A stretch of 64,000 nt of DNA from Geothrix campi. Lineage in GTDB: Bacteria > Acidobacteriota > Holophagae > Holophagales > Holophagaceae. The stretch spans positions 186,001 through 250,000 of the forward strand of contig NZ_JANHMP010000001.1 of the NCBI RefSeq assembly GCF_024609265.1. Reading direction: 5' to 3'. How positions within the stretch are numbered: the stretch's first letter is position 1; each line of letters opens with the position of its first letter. Of this stretch, positions 6,173 through 12,891 are shown piece by piece. The notes under the pieces are model-generated. The model had not been told where the DNA came from, did not search any database, and was given only the letters and a program-made list of their open reading frames with translations. Position numbers and translations under genes: made by a program.

Positions 6173-8011
6173 CTAGAAGGTGGGGTCGAGGTCTTGCCGG
6201 AGTTGGCGAAGGGCTGGGCCTTCGACTTCCAGCAGGTTGGGGCGTTCAAGGTGAAGGGCACGGCGGCGGATGGCCTGGGTCGCGTCATCCCAGACGGCCA
6301 GGGGGTTGGTCCTCATTTCGGTGAGGTACTGGTTCCACAGCTCGGCGGCCTTCAGGCTCCGGCGGGTGGTGGTGGTGCGGTGTTCGCCGTCGCTGAAGGT
6401 CAGACGGTCATCCAGCGCCGCGGCGATGATGTGCATGTTGTCGCGCTTGTCCAGCGGATGAACGGAAGCCTCAGCATGGGCACGGAAGGCCACGCGGCGC
6501 AGCTCGCTCCAGCCGCGCTGATCGAGGCCCATGGCGGCCCAGACCCTGGCGGCGATGGGTCGCCACGAGTAGCGCCCGACCGGCAGGACCACGCTGAATT
6601 TGAGCGTTTTCCCGGTCTTCTTGCTGAACTCTTCCCACTGTTGAACCCGCCAGCGCCCGCCGGCCACCAGGGCGCGGATGCCTTCCTGCTGCTTTCCCTT
6701 CCGGTGGTCGTCCAGGGTGATGCCCTTGCTTTCGTAGGGTAGGCCGCCGATCCTCCGGAACTGTCCCCGGGGCCCGGCCTTCCGGCCCACGGTTCGGGTG
6801 GACTCGAACCACAGGGGCTCTGCTAGGGCCCGCCATCGGGCCTTTTCCCGCTCATCCAGGTACGGCTTGGGGATAGCGGACTCCATGACTTCGCCGGTCG
6901 TGGGGTCCACTTCCTCACAGCGGAAGGGGGCCTTCCCGTCGCGCAGCTCGGCATCCTCCATGACGCGCTCCGCCTGGAGTGCCCAGGTGGGCATCAGCAC
7001 GTCCAGCATGCGCCGGAGGACGCTGCACCCGCCGCCCATGGCGAACGTCCGCATGCCTCGAGTACCGCTGAACAGGTGAGCCAGGCCGCCGGGCCCTTCC
7101 TTCAGCTTGGCCAGCTCCTCACGCTTGGCGATGTATTTGCTGATGTAGTGGACGGCCCGCACCGTGCCGTTCCCCTTGGCCTTCCGGCGAATGTCCTGAA
7201 GGCCTTCAATGTCCACTTGGTAGCGCCCGCCGCAGGCCGCCTCCCAGGCATCCCAGACGTTCTGATAGCTGATCTGTCGGGACCAAAGGATCACGACGAT
7301 ATGAAGATGCATGTTCCAGGCGCCATCCTTGCCGGTGATGACCTCGGAGCCGCGGAACCAGCCGAAGACGCGGCCCGGCCACCAGCGCGTTCTCTGAAGG
7401 CGAGCCCACGCGGAGTGTGCTTCTTCTCGTAGTGCTGGAATGTTCTTTCCGTTGGGCACGGTGAGGGTGACAAAGCGCAGGTGTGCCTCATCGAATCCCC
7501 ACTCCCGGGCCAGCTCCACTACCCGCTCCATCTGGCCGGCGAGTCTGGTTTGCCTGGGCTTCCCGCAGCGCGGACACCAGCGGTGCTTGCAGCTATGAAG
7601 TCCGCGGGTCCGCATGACCTCTCGGCCCTTGCGATCCTTCCAGAACAGGCGCACCACGCGGCCCCACGGCGTGCCGCAGGTGTCCAGGCGCTTGGCTTCC
7701 TTCCACAGCCGCTCTCCCTCGAAGCGCTTCACGGCCTCGGCCTTGGCCTGGAAGTCCTCCGGGTGCGGGCTGATGGTCTTCGCCACGAAGGCGGCGAGCT
7801 GATCCAGGCTGAGGCGCTTCCAGGGCTCGAGGCCCAGGGACTCATGGGCACCGTAGGCCAGGCCGAAGTCCCGCCCCATCCTGGCCAGCTCCCGGACGTG
7901 TCCCCCGTCCTCCGGGTGGATGGGTTGGCCCATGTGGTCCTGCCCGATGGAATGACGGAGAGCGGCGGCTAGTTCGCCGGGTGTCGCCGCGTCCATCTTC
8001 TCTTTCTTCAC
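6173..8011 (-). CDS. rep: Rolling-circle replication initiator (HUH endonuclease)
   Basis: A 612-aa HUH-type nicking/joining enzyme that would start rolling-circle replication. A Cys-rich knuckle CKHRWCPRCG (residues 141-150) precedes HUH motif I FVTLTVPNG (180-188), the metal-binding HxH in MHLHIVVILW (234-243) and a tyrosine motif VHYISKYIAK (287-296) with candidate nicking tyrosines. This order matches Rep_1-like plasmid and phage initiators. The C-terminal 300 residues are an extension with no helicase motif seen. GTG at 8011 is chosen for AGGGGA upstream; an ATG at 7996 is possible. It is immediately downstream of a strong hairpin (8068-8100) that may be its origin, and upstream of the excisionase-like gene. 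Confidence 0.9.
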   Translation of the reverse strand: MKKEKMDAATPGELAAALRHSIGQDHMGQPIHPEDGGHVRELARMGRDFGLAYGAHESLGLEPWKRLSLDQLAAFVAKTISPHPEDFQAKAEAVKRFEGERLWKEAKRLDTCGTPWGRVVRLFWKDRKGREVMRTRGLHSCKHRWCPRCGKPRQTRLAGQMERVVELAREWGFDEAHLRFVTLTVPNGKNIPALREEAHSAWARLQRTRWWPGRVFGWFRGSEVITGKDGAWNMHLHIVVILWSRQISYQNVWDAWEAACGGRYQVDIEGLQDIRRKAKGNGTVRAVHYISKYIAKREELAKLKEGPGGLAHLFSGTRGMRTFAMGGGCSVLRRMLDVLMPTWALQAERVMEDAELRDGKAPFRCEEVDPTTGEVMESAIPKPYLDEREKARWRALAEPLWFESTRTVGRKAGPRGQFRRIGGLPYESKGITLDDHRKGKQQEGIRALVAGGRWRVQQWEEFSKKTGKTLKFSVVLPVGRYSWRPIAARVWAAMGLDQRGWSELRRVAFRAHAEASVHPLDKRDNMHIIAAALDDRLTFSDGEHRTTTTRRSLKAAELWNQYLTEMRTNPLAVWDDATQAIRRRALHLERPNLLEVEGPALRQLRQDLDPTF

Positions 8012-8067
8012 TAGGTTCCCCTTCCGGAACCCCCGGCGCGAAAAATGTAGCGCCGGAGTCAAGACTA

Positions 8068-8100
8068 GGGGTGCGGAGCGCCTGCGGCGCCCCGCACCCC
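8068..8100. other. 15-bp stem hairpin upstream of rep; candidate double-strand origin or terminator
   Basis: Left arm 8068-8082 and right arm 8086-8100 pair with one A-C mismatch around a 3-base TGC loop. It occupies the gap between the 73-aa gene stop (8107) and the rep start (8011). There is no T run in either direction, which argues against a simple terminator. Rolling-circle origins commonly present a nick site on a hairpin next to rep, so an origin role is plausible but inferred. Confidence 0.55.
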
Positions 8101-8106
8101 TGGGCA

Positions 8107-8328
8107 TTACTCGTGGATCTGCTTCAGGGTCTGATAGCACCGGAGCATCGCTACGATGTCTTGAGTGGCAATGGCTCGATCAGCGGCCCTAAGGTCGTCT
8201 TCGATCATCGCCGCGCCGATGACGCCTGCCGCCCCGAGGGATTTGTATATGGCAAGAACTTCTCGGACGCGGGCCTGTTCTTGTGGCAGGGCTTCGGCCA
8301 GTGAGACAAATACGTGCGGTTCGGGCAT
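8107..8328 (-). CDS. Small helical hypothetical protein, 73 aa
   Basis: ATG at 8328 has AAGGGGAAGCC directly upstream. The product (MPEPHVFVSLAEALPQEQAR...) is mostly amphipathic helix with alternating Ala/Leu/Ile, ending LRCYQTLKQIHE. No motif recognised. It lies 37 bases after the 100-aa gene and before the rep-proximal hairpin. Confidence 0.6.
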   Translation of the reverse strand: MPEPHVFVSLAEALPQEQARVREVLAIYKSLGAAGVIGAAMIEDDLRAADRAIATQDIVAMLRCYQTLKQIHE

Positions 8329-8364
8329 GGCTTCCCCTTTCGTGGGATTGATGGAGCGATTGGA

Positions 8365-8667
8365 CTACTTCAACGACCTGACCAGCACGGGCGCCCCGTT
8401 CAGAACCTGGGGCTGCACCACGCGGGCGCGGGCCTGCTCCTGCGTGCGGAACCGGCCCAGGAACTTCCCGGCCTTGTCCGAGGCGCACCAGCGCCCCATC
8501 TTCGGCCAGACATGGCCCAGCACCTGGGACACTCGATTCGTCTTCATCGTGGCAAACGTGTTGATGAGCAGGGCCCGCTCCCCGAAGGGTTCGCAGGCCT
8601 GCCATTCGATGACGTACCGGACACTGGAATGGGGACCGGTCGCGGGCTGGATCGTGGTGCCTCGCAT
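8365..8667 (-). CDS. Hypothetical protein, 100 aa
   Basis: ATG at 8667 follows GAGGCAAGC. The protein mixes short beta-like stretches (SVRYVIEWQACEPFG, ALLINTFATM) with a basic central part (HVWPKMGRWCASDKAGKFLG) and ends in ARVVQPQVLNGAPVLVRSLK. It may be a small nucleic-acid-binding accessory protein given its charge, but no family is recognised. Short repeats lie just upstream (8676-8745). Confidence 0.6.
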   Translation of the reverse strand: MRGTTIQPATGPHSSVRYVIEWQACEPFGERALLINTFATMKTNRVSQVLGHVWPKMGRWCASDKAGKFLGRFRTQEQARARVVQPQVLNGAPVLVRSLK

Positions 8668-8675
8668 GCTTGCCT

Positions 8676-8745
8676 CGTTTAGTGGTTTAGGCGAACTGTT
8701 CAGTGCTGGGCCTGGCTGGGTTGCTGCGTTCAGTGGTTGGCGTTG
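8676..8745. repeat. Three short imperfect direct repeats (iteron-like)
   Basis: Copies of CGTTYAGTGSTKG-type sequence occur at about 8676 (CGTTTAGTGGTTTAGG), 8697 (TGTTCAGTGCTGGG) and 8727 (CGTTCAGTGGTTGGCG). They lie in the 108-base gap between the 213-aa and 100-aa genes, upstream of the gene block that leads to rep. Spacing is 21 and 30 bases. They could be binding sites for Rep or for one of the element's regulators. Confidence 0.45.
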
Positions 8746-8775
8746 GCCGTTTTTCTTAGGTCGTCTAATTCAAAG

Positions 8776-9417
8776 TTAGATAGCCTTCACCATTTCTTCC
8801 GTTCTGGCCGCGAGGGAGATGAGGAGATCCCGGAATGGGACCGGCGTAGCGGCTCTCTGGCGTTGGCTCAGGCGTTGGCAAGAGCCGGTTTTCACAGCGC
8901 GAGCTCGCTCTTCTTTGGAGTGAAACCCGTCATCGAGTCGCAGAAAGTCACCATCCGCTCTCCCCCACTTCAACTCGGGCAGTTCAGGAATGCCGAAGGC
9001 GTAAAGCCAGGTGGCCTTCCTGGCGCGGTGTCCATAGGCCCCTTGCTCGACACAGCAGGTCCACCCCTTCTCACCCTCAACCCAGCCCCCAGCAGGAACC
9101 CACCCACCACGCCGGGGGGGGGCGTTGATTCCGAAGTGCTTCCAGGCGTGGCTTCCCTCGGGGTGTTCGATGACACCACCGAATTTCCTCACAGCAGCCA
9201 GGGCTGCGGCGAAGCATCCAGCATCGTCACCGAGTTTGAGGCGCGGCCAGGTGCGGGGCGCTCCACCCCAGTAGCGTCCCCATCGCTGGCAGGGCGGGTG
9301 TGCCACCACAGGCCAAGGCCCCTCGTAGAGCCTCGCGTCCCGGCGAATGTCCCATGGGTCCACATTCGGCAGCCCGAAGTAGCATCCGTTGGTTTCCACA
9401 AAAAGCGCAGCGATCAT
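8776..9417 (-). CDS. Phage-type DNA methylase-like protein, 213 aa
   Basis: The layout matches a protein found in many phages that resembles a degenerate cytosine methyltransferase core. VVAHPPCQRWGRYWGG is reminiscent of the PCQ motif. GGVIEHPEGSHAWKHFGI and VEQGAYGHRARKATWLYAFG are further conserved blocks of that phage family as I recall it. A role in modifying or scanning DNA is possible but unproven; no SAM-binding FxGxG motif is seen at the N-terminus. A run of nine C in the coding strand (9114-9122) encodes the APPR stretch and is slippage-prone. Its TAA lies inside a GTTAGAT core-like heptamer (8775-8781), and an attC-like site lies 30 bases upstream of its start. Confidence 0.7.
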   Translation of the reverse strand: MIAALFVETNGCYFGLPNVDPWDIRRDARLYEGPWPVVAHPPCQRWGRYWGGAPRTWPRLKLGDDAGCFAAALAAVRKFGGVIEHPEGSHAWKHFGINAPPRRGGWVPAGGWVEGEKGWTCCVEQGAYGHRARKATWLYAFGIPELPELKWGRADGDFLRLDDGFHSKEERARAVKTGSCQRLSQRQRAATPVPFRDLLISLAARTEEMVKAI

Positions 9418-9446
9418 TGAGTTTCCTTTATTCGTTGTCGGCGGCT

Positions 9447-9507
9447 TTCTAACCTGTCGCTCAGCGTCGGACGCGCTTTGCGCGCCGAGCTAGCTCCGAA
9501 GTTGGGC
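9447..9507 (+). other. attC-like integron recombination site 1 (61 bp)
   Basis: Read on the plus strand: R'' TTCTAAC, spacer, L'' GCTCAGC, a hairpin (TCGG-A-CGCGC, TTT loop, GCGCG-CCGA), L' GCTAGC, spacer, R' GTTGGGC. R' fits GTTRRRY. L'' has one extra C relative to L', the extrahelical base typical of attC. Length is within the attC range. R'' departs from RYYYAAC at its first base. The stop of the 44-aa ORF lies one base to the right. Confidence 0.75.
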
Positions 9508-9508
9508 G

Positions 9509-9643
9509 CTACTTCAGTTCCTTGATCGTCAGCCCTCTGTTGTGCCGCCAAAGCCAGATCGTGACTCGGTTTGATGCTCGGCTGATTCGCTTCACGTAGC
9601 CCCCCTTCAACGCGTAACGGCACCACTTCGGATTGATTGCCAT
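9509..9643 (-). CDS. 44-aa basic cassette protein
   Basis: GGAGGAACAC precedes the ATG at 9643 and the TAG lies one base from attC-like site 1. The product begins MAINPKWCRYALKGGYVKRI, is strongly basic and Trp-containing, and ends in RGLTIKELK. The ORF almost fills the 234-base segment between the two R' core sites. This is the compact geometry of an integron gene cassette: short leader with ribosome site, one ORF, stop at the recombination site. No family recognised; a nucleic-acid-binding or toxin-like micro-protein is possible. It is a small ORF easily missed by length filters. Confidence 0.65.
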   Translation of the reverse strand: MAINPKWCRYALKGGYVKRISRASNRVTIWLWRHNRGLTIKELK

Positions 9644-9661
9644 GTGTTCCTCCAATCGCGC

Positions 9662-9741
9662 GCCCAACAGGTCGCTCAACCTTCGCTCGTTTCACTCGCC
9701 GGACGCGGTAGCCCGCGCCGGGTTAGCTCGGGGCGTTAGGC
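9662..9741 (+). other. attC-like integron recombination site 2 (80 bp)
   Basis: Plus strand: R'' GCCCAAC and R' GTTAGGC both fit the RYYYAAC and GTTRRRY consensus and pair with each other. L'' GCTCAACC pairs with L' GGTTAGC leaving one extra C, as in site 1. Between them an inner hairpin (CGG-A-CGCGG, TAGC loop, CCGCG-CCG in approximate pairing) and a short unpaired stretch form the variable terminal structure. The two sites share the GTCGCTCA spacer/L'' segment. The stop of the regulator gene lies two bases to the right of R'. Confidence 0.85.
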
Positions 9742-9743
9742 CG

Positions 9744-10109
9744 CTACTTCGGGCACTTCTGGCGCTCCCAGGGCGGGGCGCAGGGGTTGGTGTTTCGGAC
9801 GAATCCGCCGGGCTGTCGCTCAGTCCGGAAGAGCTCCAGGCCGTAGCCATAGCCCACGACATAGGCGAATGCCGCCAGGTGTCCCTCCCGATCCATCCGC
9901 TTCTGCAACTGCTCAATGGCGGGCTTCAAGGCGACGACCTGAGCCAGCCATCCAAGAACCCGCTTCGCCATGCCCTCGGCCTTGATGGGTCGATCCCCTT
10001 GGGCTTCCCACCGGAAAACCGTAGTGGCGTGCACGGCCAGCAGATCGGCCAGGTTCCCCGCGGTCCATCCCAGCGTTGCCCGGATGGCCTTGACCTCGCG
10101 GCCCTTCAT
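9744..10109 (-). CDS. XRE/YiaG-type helix-turn-helix regulator, 121 aa
   Basis: The N-terminal 55 residues form a helix-turn-helix of the antitoxin/XRE type: VKAIRATLGWTAGNLADLLA, then HATTVFRWEAQGDRPIK. The remainder is a helical tail, LFRTERQPGG and a Cys/Pro-rich end. The ATG at 10109 overlaps the DUF3850 stop (ATGA) and is preferred to an ATG eight codons upstream. It is probably the element's repressor or early-operon regulator. The stop lies two bases from attC-like site 2, so its 3' end is a cassette junction. Confidence 0.82.
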   Translation of the reverse strand: MKGREVKAIRATLGWTAGNLADLLAVHATTVFRWEAQGDRPIKAEGMAKRVLGWLAQVVALKPAIEQLQKRMDREGHLAAFAYVVGYGYGLELFRTERQPGGFVRNTNPCAPPWERQKCPK

Positions 10110-10498
10110 TGCCGCACCGTAACCCAGTTCCACGGCGCCAGGCTCATGACTACAATCCCGGCCTTTTGCTCGAAGTCCGTAAGGTAGGGCACATACTTGG
10201 AAACCTGAAGGCCCGTGAACTTATAGCCATCCCATTCCTTCAGATACACCACGTCTCCAGCTCGGAAGTCGCGGTCGTTCCGGCGGACCTCGAACGTCTT
10301 CCGGCCGCTGATCACTTCGGCCAGATGCTCCGGGGCGATCTTCAGGTCATGTGACCACTTAGCACAGCCCCCGGGCTCCACCATGAACCCAATCAGAGGG
10401 AAGCTGGCGCGGTCGATGAGGTCCGCGCACCTTTTGCATTGGATCCAACTCGCCTCCCCGTGGCGGCAGTAGCTTTCCGGATGCACCAGATCGCTCAT
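10106..10498 (-). CDS. DUF3850 (ASCH-like) domain protein, 130 aa
   Basis: The C-terminal 90 residues carry the DUF3850 pattern: HDLKIAPEHLAEVISGRKTF, EVRRNDRDFRAGDVVYLKEW, then GLQVSKYVPYL and GIVVMSLAPW. It is a small RNA-binding-like fold common in phages and plasmids. The N-terminus has a CRHGEASWIQCKRC Cys cluster that could bind a metal. ATG at 10498 overlaps the upstream stop by ATGA. Role in the element unknown; family assignment is good. Confidence 0.85.
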   Translation of the reverse strand: MSDLVHPESYCRHGEASWIQCKRCADLIDRASFPLIGFMVEPGGCAKWSHDLKIAPEHLAEVISGRKTFEVRRNDRDFRAGDVVYLKEWDGYKFTGLQVSKYVPYLTDFEQKAGIVVMSLAPWNWVTVRQ

Positions 10499-10857
10499 GC
10501 CGGCACCGCCAGCGGCACCACGTTCGAGGCGGCTTCCACGCCGGCCTTGCTTTCGCGCCAGGCCGCGATGGTGCGTTCCCGGTAGTCGGATCCGGGCAAC
10601 ACGCCGGGCCACGTTGCCACCGTGCGGCCGGTGTCCACGGCCTGCATAAGCCCGTCCACGCTCCAGCTCTTGCCGCGGGCCAGGACGTAGGCCAGGGCCT
10701 GCTCCAGATCGCACTCATGCCTCGCTACTTCGTGGAGTCGGGTGCGATCCAGGCCGCGGTCCTGGCTCTGCTTCAGCAGCTCGGCGGCGCGATCCTTGGC
10801 GCACTCAAACCCCAGGACGATGGGGGCCAGGATGAACTCAGCTTCGGCGCGGTTCAT
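10495..10857 (-). CDS. Hypothetical helical protein, 120 aa
   Basis: Begins MNRAEAEFILAPIVLGFECA and is mostly helical with many Arg/Glu pairs; the end (VEAASNVVPLAVPA) is hydrophobic. Coupled by ATGA overlaps at both ends. No family recognised. Early-operon position only. Confidence 0.65.
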   Translation of the reverse strand: MNRAEAEFILAPIVLGFECAKDRAAELLKQSQDRGLDRTRLHEVARHECDLEQALAYVLARGKSWSVDGLMQAVDTGRTVATWPGVLPGSDYRERTIAAWRESKAGVEAASNVVPLAVPA

Positions 10858-11147
10858 AGCCCCACCCCAGCCGCCTCATCGATGAGGGCCTGGGCTTCCG
10901 CCAGCTCCTCTGGCCTGAAATGTCCGGGCCAGTGGTCAATCAGCTTTTGCATGCCGAGGCGCAGGCGACCAGCGTGCAGCCGGCCCAGCTCGATCTCATC
11001 CACCAGGTCAGCAATCATCTGTTCCGGTACGTTGATTTCGCCGTGCTGCAGCTCACGCGATCCCCGCTTGTCCTGGCTCCGGAGGATGCCGTACACGGCC
11101 CCGGCGAAGACCACCAGCACGGCCAGAAGGGTCAAGTCACTCAGCAT
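10854..11147 (-). CDS. Small single-span membrane protein, 97 aa
   Basis: ATG at 11147 follows GGGAGGCGATC. Residues 4-22 are a membrane segment (DLTLLAVLVVFAGAVYGIL) followed by a basic stop-transfer stretch (RSQDKRGSRE) and a helical cytoplasmic part. This is the N-in or signal-anchor layout. Overlaps its neighbours by 4 and 11 bases. No family recognised. Confidence 0.68.
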   Translation of the reverse strand: MLSDLTLLAVLVVFAGAVYGILRSQDKRGSRELQHGEINVPEQMIADLVDEIELGRLHAGRLRLGMQKLIDHWPGHFRPEELAEAQALIDEAAGVGL

Positions 11148-11325
11148 GATCGCCTCCCATGCCCAGCAGCGCCGGGCCCTTGGCGGCTTCCTTAGCCGCC
11201 TGCCTCTTCCGTTCGTCGTCCTTCCGCGCCTGGGCCTCGCGGGCCCGGCGATCCCTGGCGACGTCATCCATGGTGACGATGTGCGTCTGGTGGCGCTGAT
11301 AGGCTTCCTTTTCACGCAGCCGCAT
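11137..11325 (-). CDS. Small highly charged protein, 62 aa
   Basis: ATG at 11325 has GGGAGG eight bases upstream. The product (MRLREKEAYQRHQTH...) is very rich in Arg/Lys/Glu/Ala and predicted as a single long helix (RDRRAREAQARKDDERKRQA), with a Gly-rich end. It overlaps its neighbours by 11-14 bases, in keeping with the operon. Possibly nucleic-acid-binding; no family. Confidence 0.55.
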   Translation of the reverse strand: MRLREKEAYQRHQTHIVTMDDVARDRRAREAQARKDDERKRQAAKEAAKGPALLGMGGDHAE

Positions 11326-11515
11326 GAAGGCCTCCCAGCTCGTGAATCTGGTCGTGCAGTTTGGTCTTGCGCTCGACGTACCGCTCGAAGCGCTTCCGCC
11401 AGGTCTGATAGGCGGGGTCCGCCAGGGGTGGCACGGGATGGGGCAACCGGGGCGCCAGAAGCGCCTCCAGCTGTTCCCGAAGGTTCGCCATCTGAAGATC
11501 ACGAAGCGAGGGCAC
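11312..11515 (-). CDS. Small helical protein, 67 aa
   Basis: Begins MPSLRDLQMANLREQLEALL and contains a basic helix (YQTWRKRFERYVERKTKLHD). It overlaps the DUF4406 gene by 17 bases and the 62-aa gene by 14. The internal MANLREQ is an alternative start. No family recognised. Confidence 0.55.
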   Translation of the reverse strand: MPSLRDLQMANLREQLEALLAPRLPHPVPPLADPAYQTWRKRFERYVERKTKLHDQIHELGGLHAAA

Positions 11516-11903
11516 GGCCCACCCCCTGGGTCTTCTGTGCGTCGTACACAGAGGCGAGGTCTACCAGGTGATCGAAGACCGTCAGGCCCAGGGCGCGGGC
11601 GAAGTCCAATTCCCGGCCGGCGCCTGGGCTCTGCTTCCAGGTGGGCATGAGGATCACAGCGTCAGAGCGGCGGATCATCTCGAAGCACTCCCGCATGGCC
11701 GCCTCGTAGTCATCCGTGGGCAGGATGGTCAGGTGGGGCACCACGGGCAGCGCACCAAGGGCCCGCACCTTCTGGCCGAAGGCCACGGCGGCGGCCACGT
11801 TCTGGGCCACTCCCTGGGGCGTGGCGGCTGAGTAGGGCCCGGCGACGTAAATCACGTCCATGCCGTTGGCATCCTCCGCCCGGGGCTTCGTGGTGCCGGT
11901 CAT
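11499..11903 (-). CDS. DUF4406/nucleoside deoxyribosyltransferase-like protein
   Basis: A 134-aa protein of the nucleoside 2-deoxyribosyltransferase-like DUF4406 family. DVIYVAGPYSAATPQGVAQN, PVVPHLTILPTDDYEAAMRE, SDAVILMPTWKQSPGAGREL and FARALGLTVFD match the family's nucleotide-binding blocks. These are common in phages and may act on nucleotides or their by-products during replication. ATG at 11903 overlaps the upstream stop (ATGA). Enzymatic activity is inferred. Confidence 0.85.
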   Translation of the reverse strand: MTGTTKPRAEDANGMDVIYVAGPYSAATPQGVAQNVAAAVAFGQKVRALGALPVVPHLTILPTDDYEAAMRECFEMIRRSDAVILMPTWKQSPGAGRELDFARALGLTVFDHLVDLASVYDAQKTQGVGRALAS

Positions 11904-12286
11904 CGGGCACCCCCGAAGATGAACCGGCGCAGGCGCTGTAACACGTTCAGCGCCGCGGACTCCCGGCGGGCTTCGGCCATGTCTTGCAGGGTCGCCAGTG
12001 CCACGGCGGTCAGGTCGCTCAAACTCGGCGCCTCGGGTTCGCCCCCAAGGGGCTCACGATCCAAAAGGCCCGGGGCCATGGTCAGCATGGGGAAGGGGCG
12101 TGTCTGCTCCTCCAGGAAACTCTCAACTGCCAGCGCCTCGTCATCGTTCAGCACCAGCATGGGCCCCTGAACGGGCGTGACGTAAAGGGTCGGCATGACG
12201 CCATCTACCAGGTCCACCGGTCGGCTTTCGAAGCGCGTCAGCGTGCCCAGGTCCATCCAGCGATTTGGGCTCAGGCGAACGATCAC
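11900..12286 (-). CDS. Hypothetical protein, 128 aa
   Basis: The start is taken as GTG at 12286, which overlaps the stop of the 76-aa gene (GTGA); the frame is open further upstream but has no ribosome site there. The first half looks like a small beta domain (VIVRLSPNRWMDLGTLTRFE, LYVTPVQGPMLVLNDDEALA). The second half is helical and ends in LNVLQRLRRFIFGGAR. No family recognised. Confidence 0.62.
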   Translation of the reverse strand: MIVRLSPNRWMDLGTLTRFESRPVDLVDGVMPTLYVTPVQGPMLVLNDDEALAVESFLEEQTRPFPMLTMAPGLLDREPLGGEPEAPSLSDLTAVALATLQDMAEARRESAALNVLQRLRRFIFGGAR

Positions 12287-12513
12287 AGGGCACCCCCGCG
12301 GCGCAGCGCGTCGACGGCCTGCTCGTTTTTCCAGGTCTGCTCGTGGGCCTCTTTCAGCTCCTGAGCGGTTACGCGGCGGGTGCCGTTGGGCAGGGCCTTC
12401 AGGCGCTTCCCCTTGGGCATGGCGCACCAGACGAGGCCGAAGATCCCCAGCAGGCCAATGCCCGCCAGGGTAAAACCGTTGATGACGTCTTGAACCGTCA
12501 GACTTGCGAGCAT
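12283..12513 (-). CDS. Small membrane protein, first gene of the early operon, 76 aa
   Basis: ATG at 12513 follows GGGGGAGGATCGC. An N-terminal hydrophobic segment (VINGFTLAGIGLLGIFGLVW, residues about 9-28) is followed by a basic stretch (PKGKRLKALPNGTRR) and a helical tail. It is the most upstream convincing gene of the minus-strand operon. Function unknown. Confidence 0.65.
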   Translation of the reverse strand: MLASLTVQDVINGFTLAGIGLLGIFGLVWCAMPKGKRLKALPNGTRRVTAQELKEAHEQTWKNEQAVDALRRGGAL

Positions 12514-12891
12514 GCGATCCTCCCCCTGCGTCCAGGCAGGGCAAGGCCCCGCGCTGGATTCAGCGCCGGGCGAATCGGGGCGGGGTCTGCCACCACGGCA
12601 AAACCCCAAATGGGACAGGCGGCCCTACCGAGGGCCCGCCCGTGGGCGGCTACTTGAAGGGGGTTTGGGCGCCTGGTCCTGCCGTCGCGCAGCAGAACAC
12701 CGGGCCAGGCCATCCGCCCGCCCTTCGAGGTTCGGCCCTGGATCCTGCATCCAGCTACTACCTGGCGCGGATCACGAAGGCCCAGCCGTTACATGATCGT
12801 TCGATACGCTTCCACGTTCGCCTCCTGATTACCTGGGGGCGAGAGTAGTTCCAATTCCCTATGGGCCGCAAGGGCCCCAATCGGTCACGCC
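12514..12891. other. Gene-free element end, presumed promoter region
   Basis: No convincing gene. On the minus strand a GC-rich palindromic patch (around 12620-12650), a strong ribosome-like site with an 8-codon GTG-started reading frame (GTG at 12815, stop at 12791) and a weak -35/-10-like pair (TTGCGG about 12872, TACTCT about 12848) are visible. The early-operon promoter is expected here, but I cannot fix it. Confidence 0.4.

Noticed and set aside
8670-8781. A third attC site ending in GTTAGAT (8775-8781)
   Set aside because: The R' core and an L'-like CTAATTCA are present, but no R'' or L'' partner that would fold with them was found within 60-130 bases; kept only as a note in the attC finding.
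9414-9695. 93-aa minus-strand frame across the cassette region
   Set aside because: It reads through both attC-like sites and is in a different frame from the 44-aa ORF, which has the ribosome site and fits the cassette.
12498-12713. 71-aa minus-strand ORF upstream of the 76-aa gene
   Set aside because: Overlaps the well-supported 76-aa start by 16 bases, has no ribosome site and Arg/Pro-rich composition.
12791-12815. 8-codon GTG-started reading frame with a strong ribosome site
   Set aside because: Could be a leader peptide but is too short to support from sequence alone and nothing couples it to a downstream gene.
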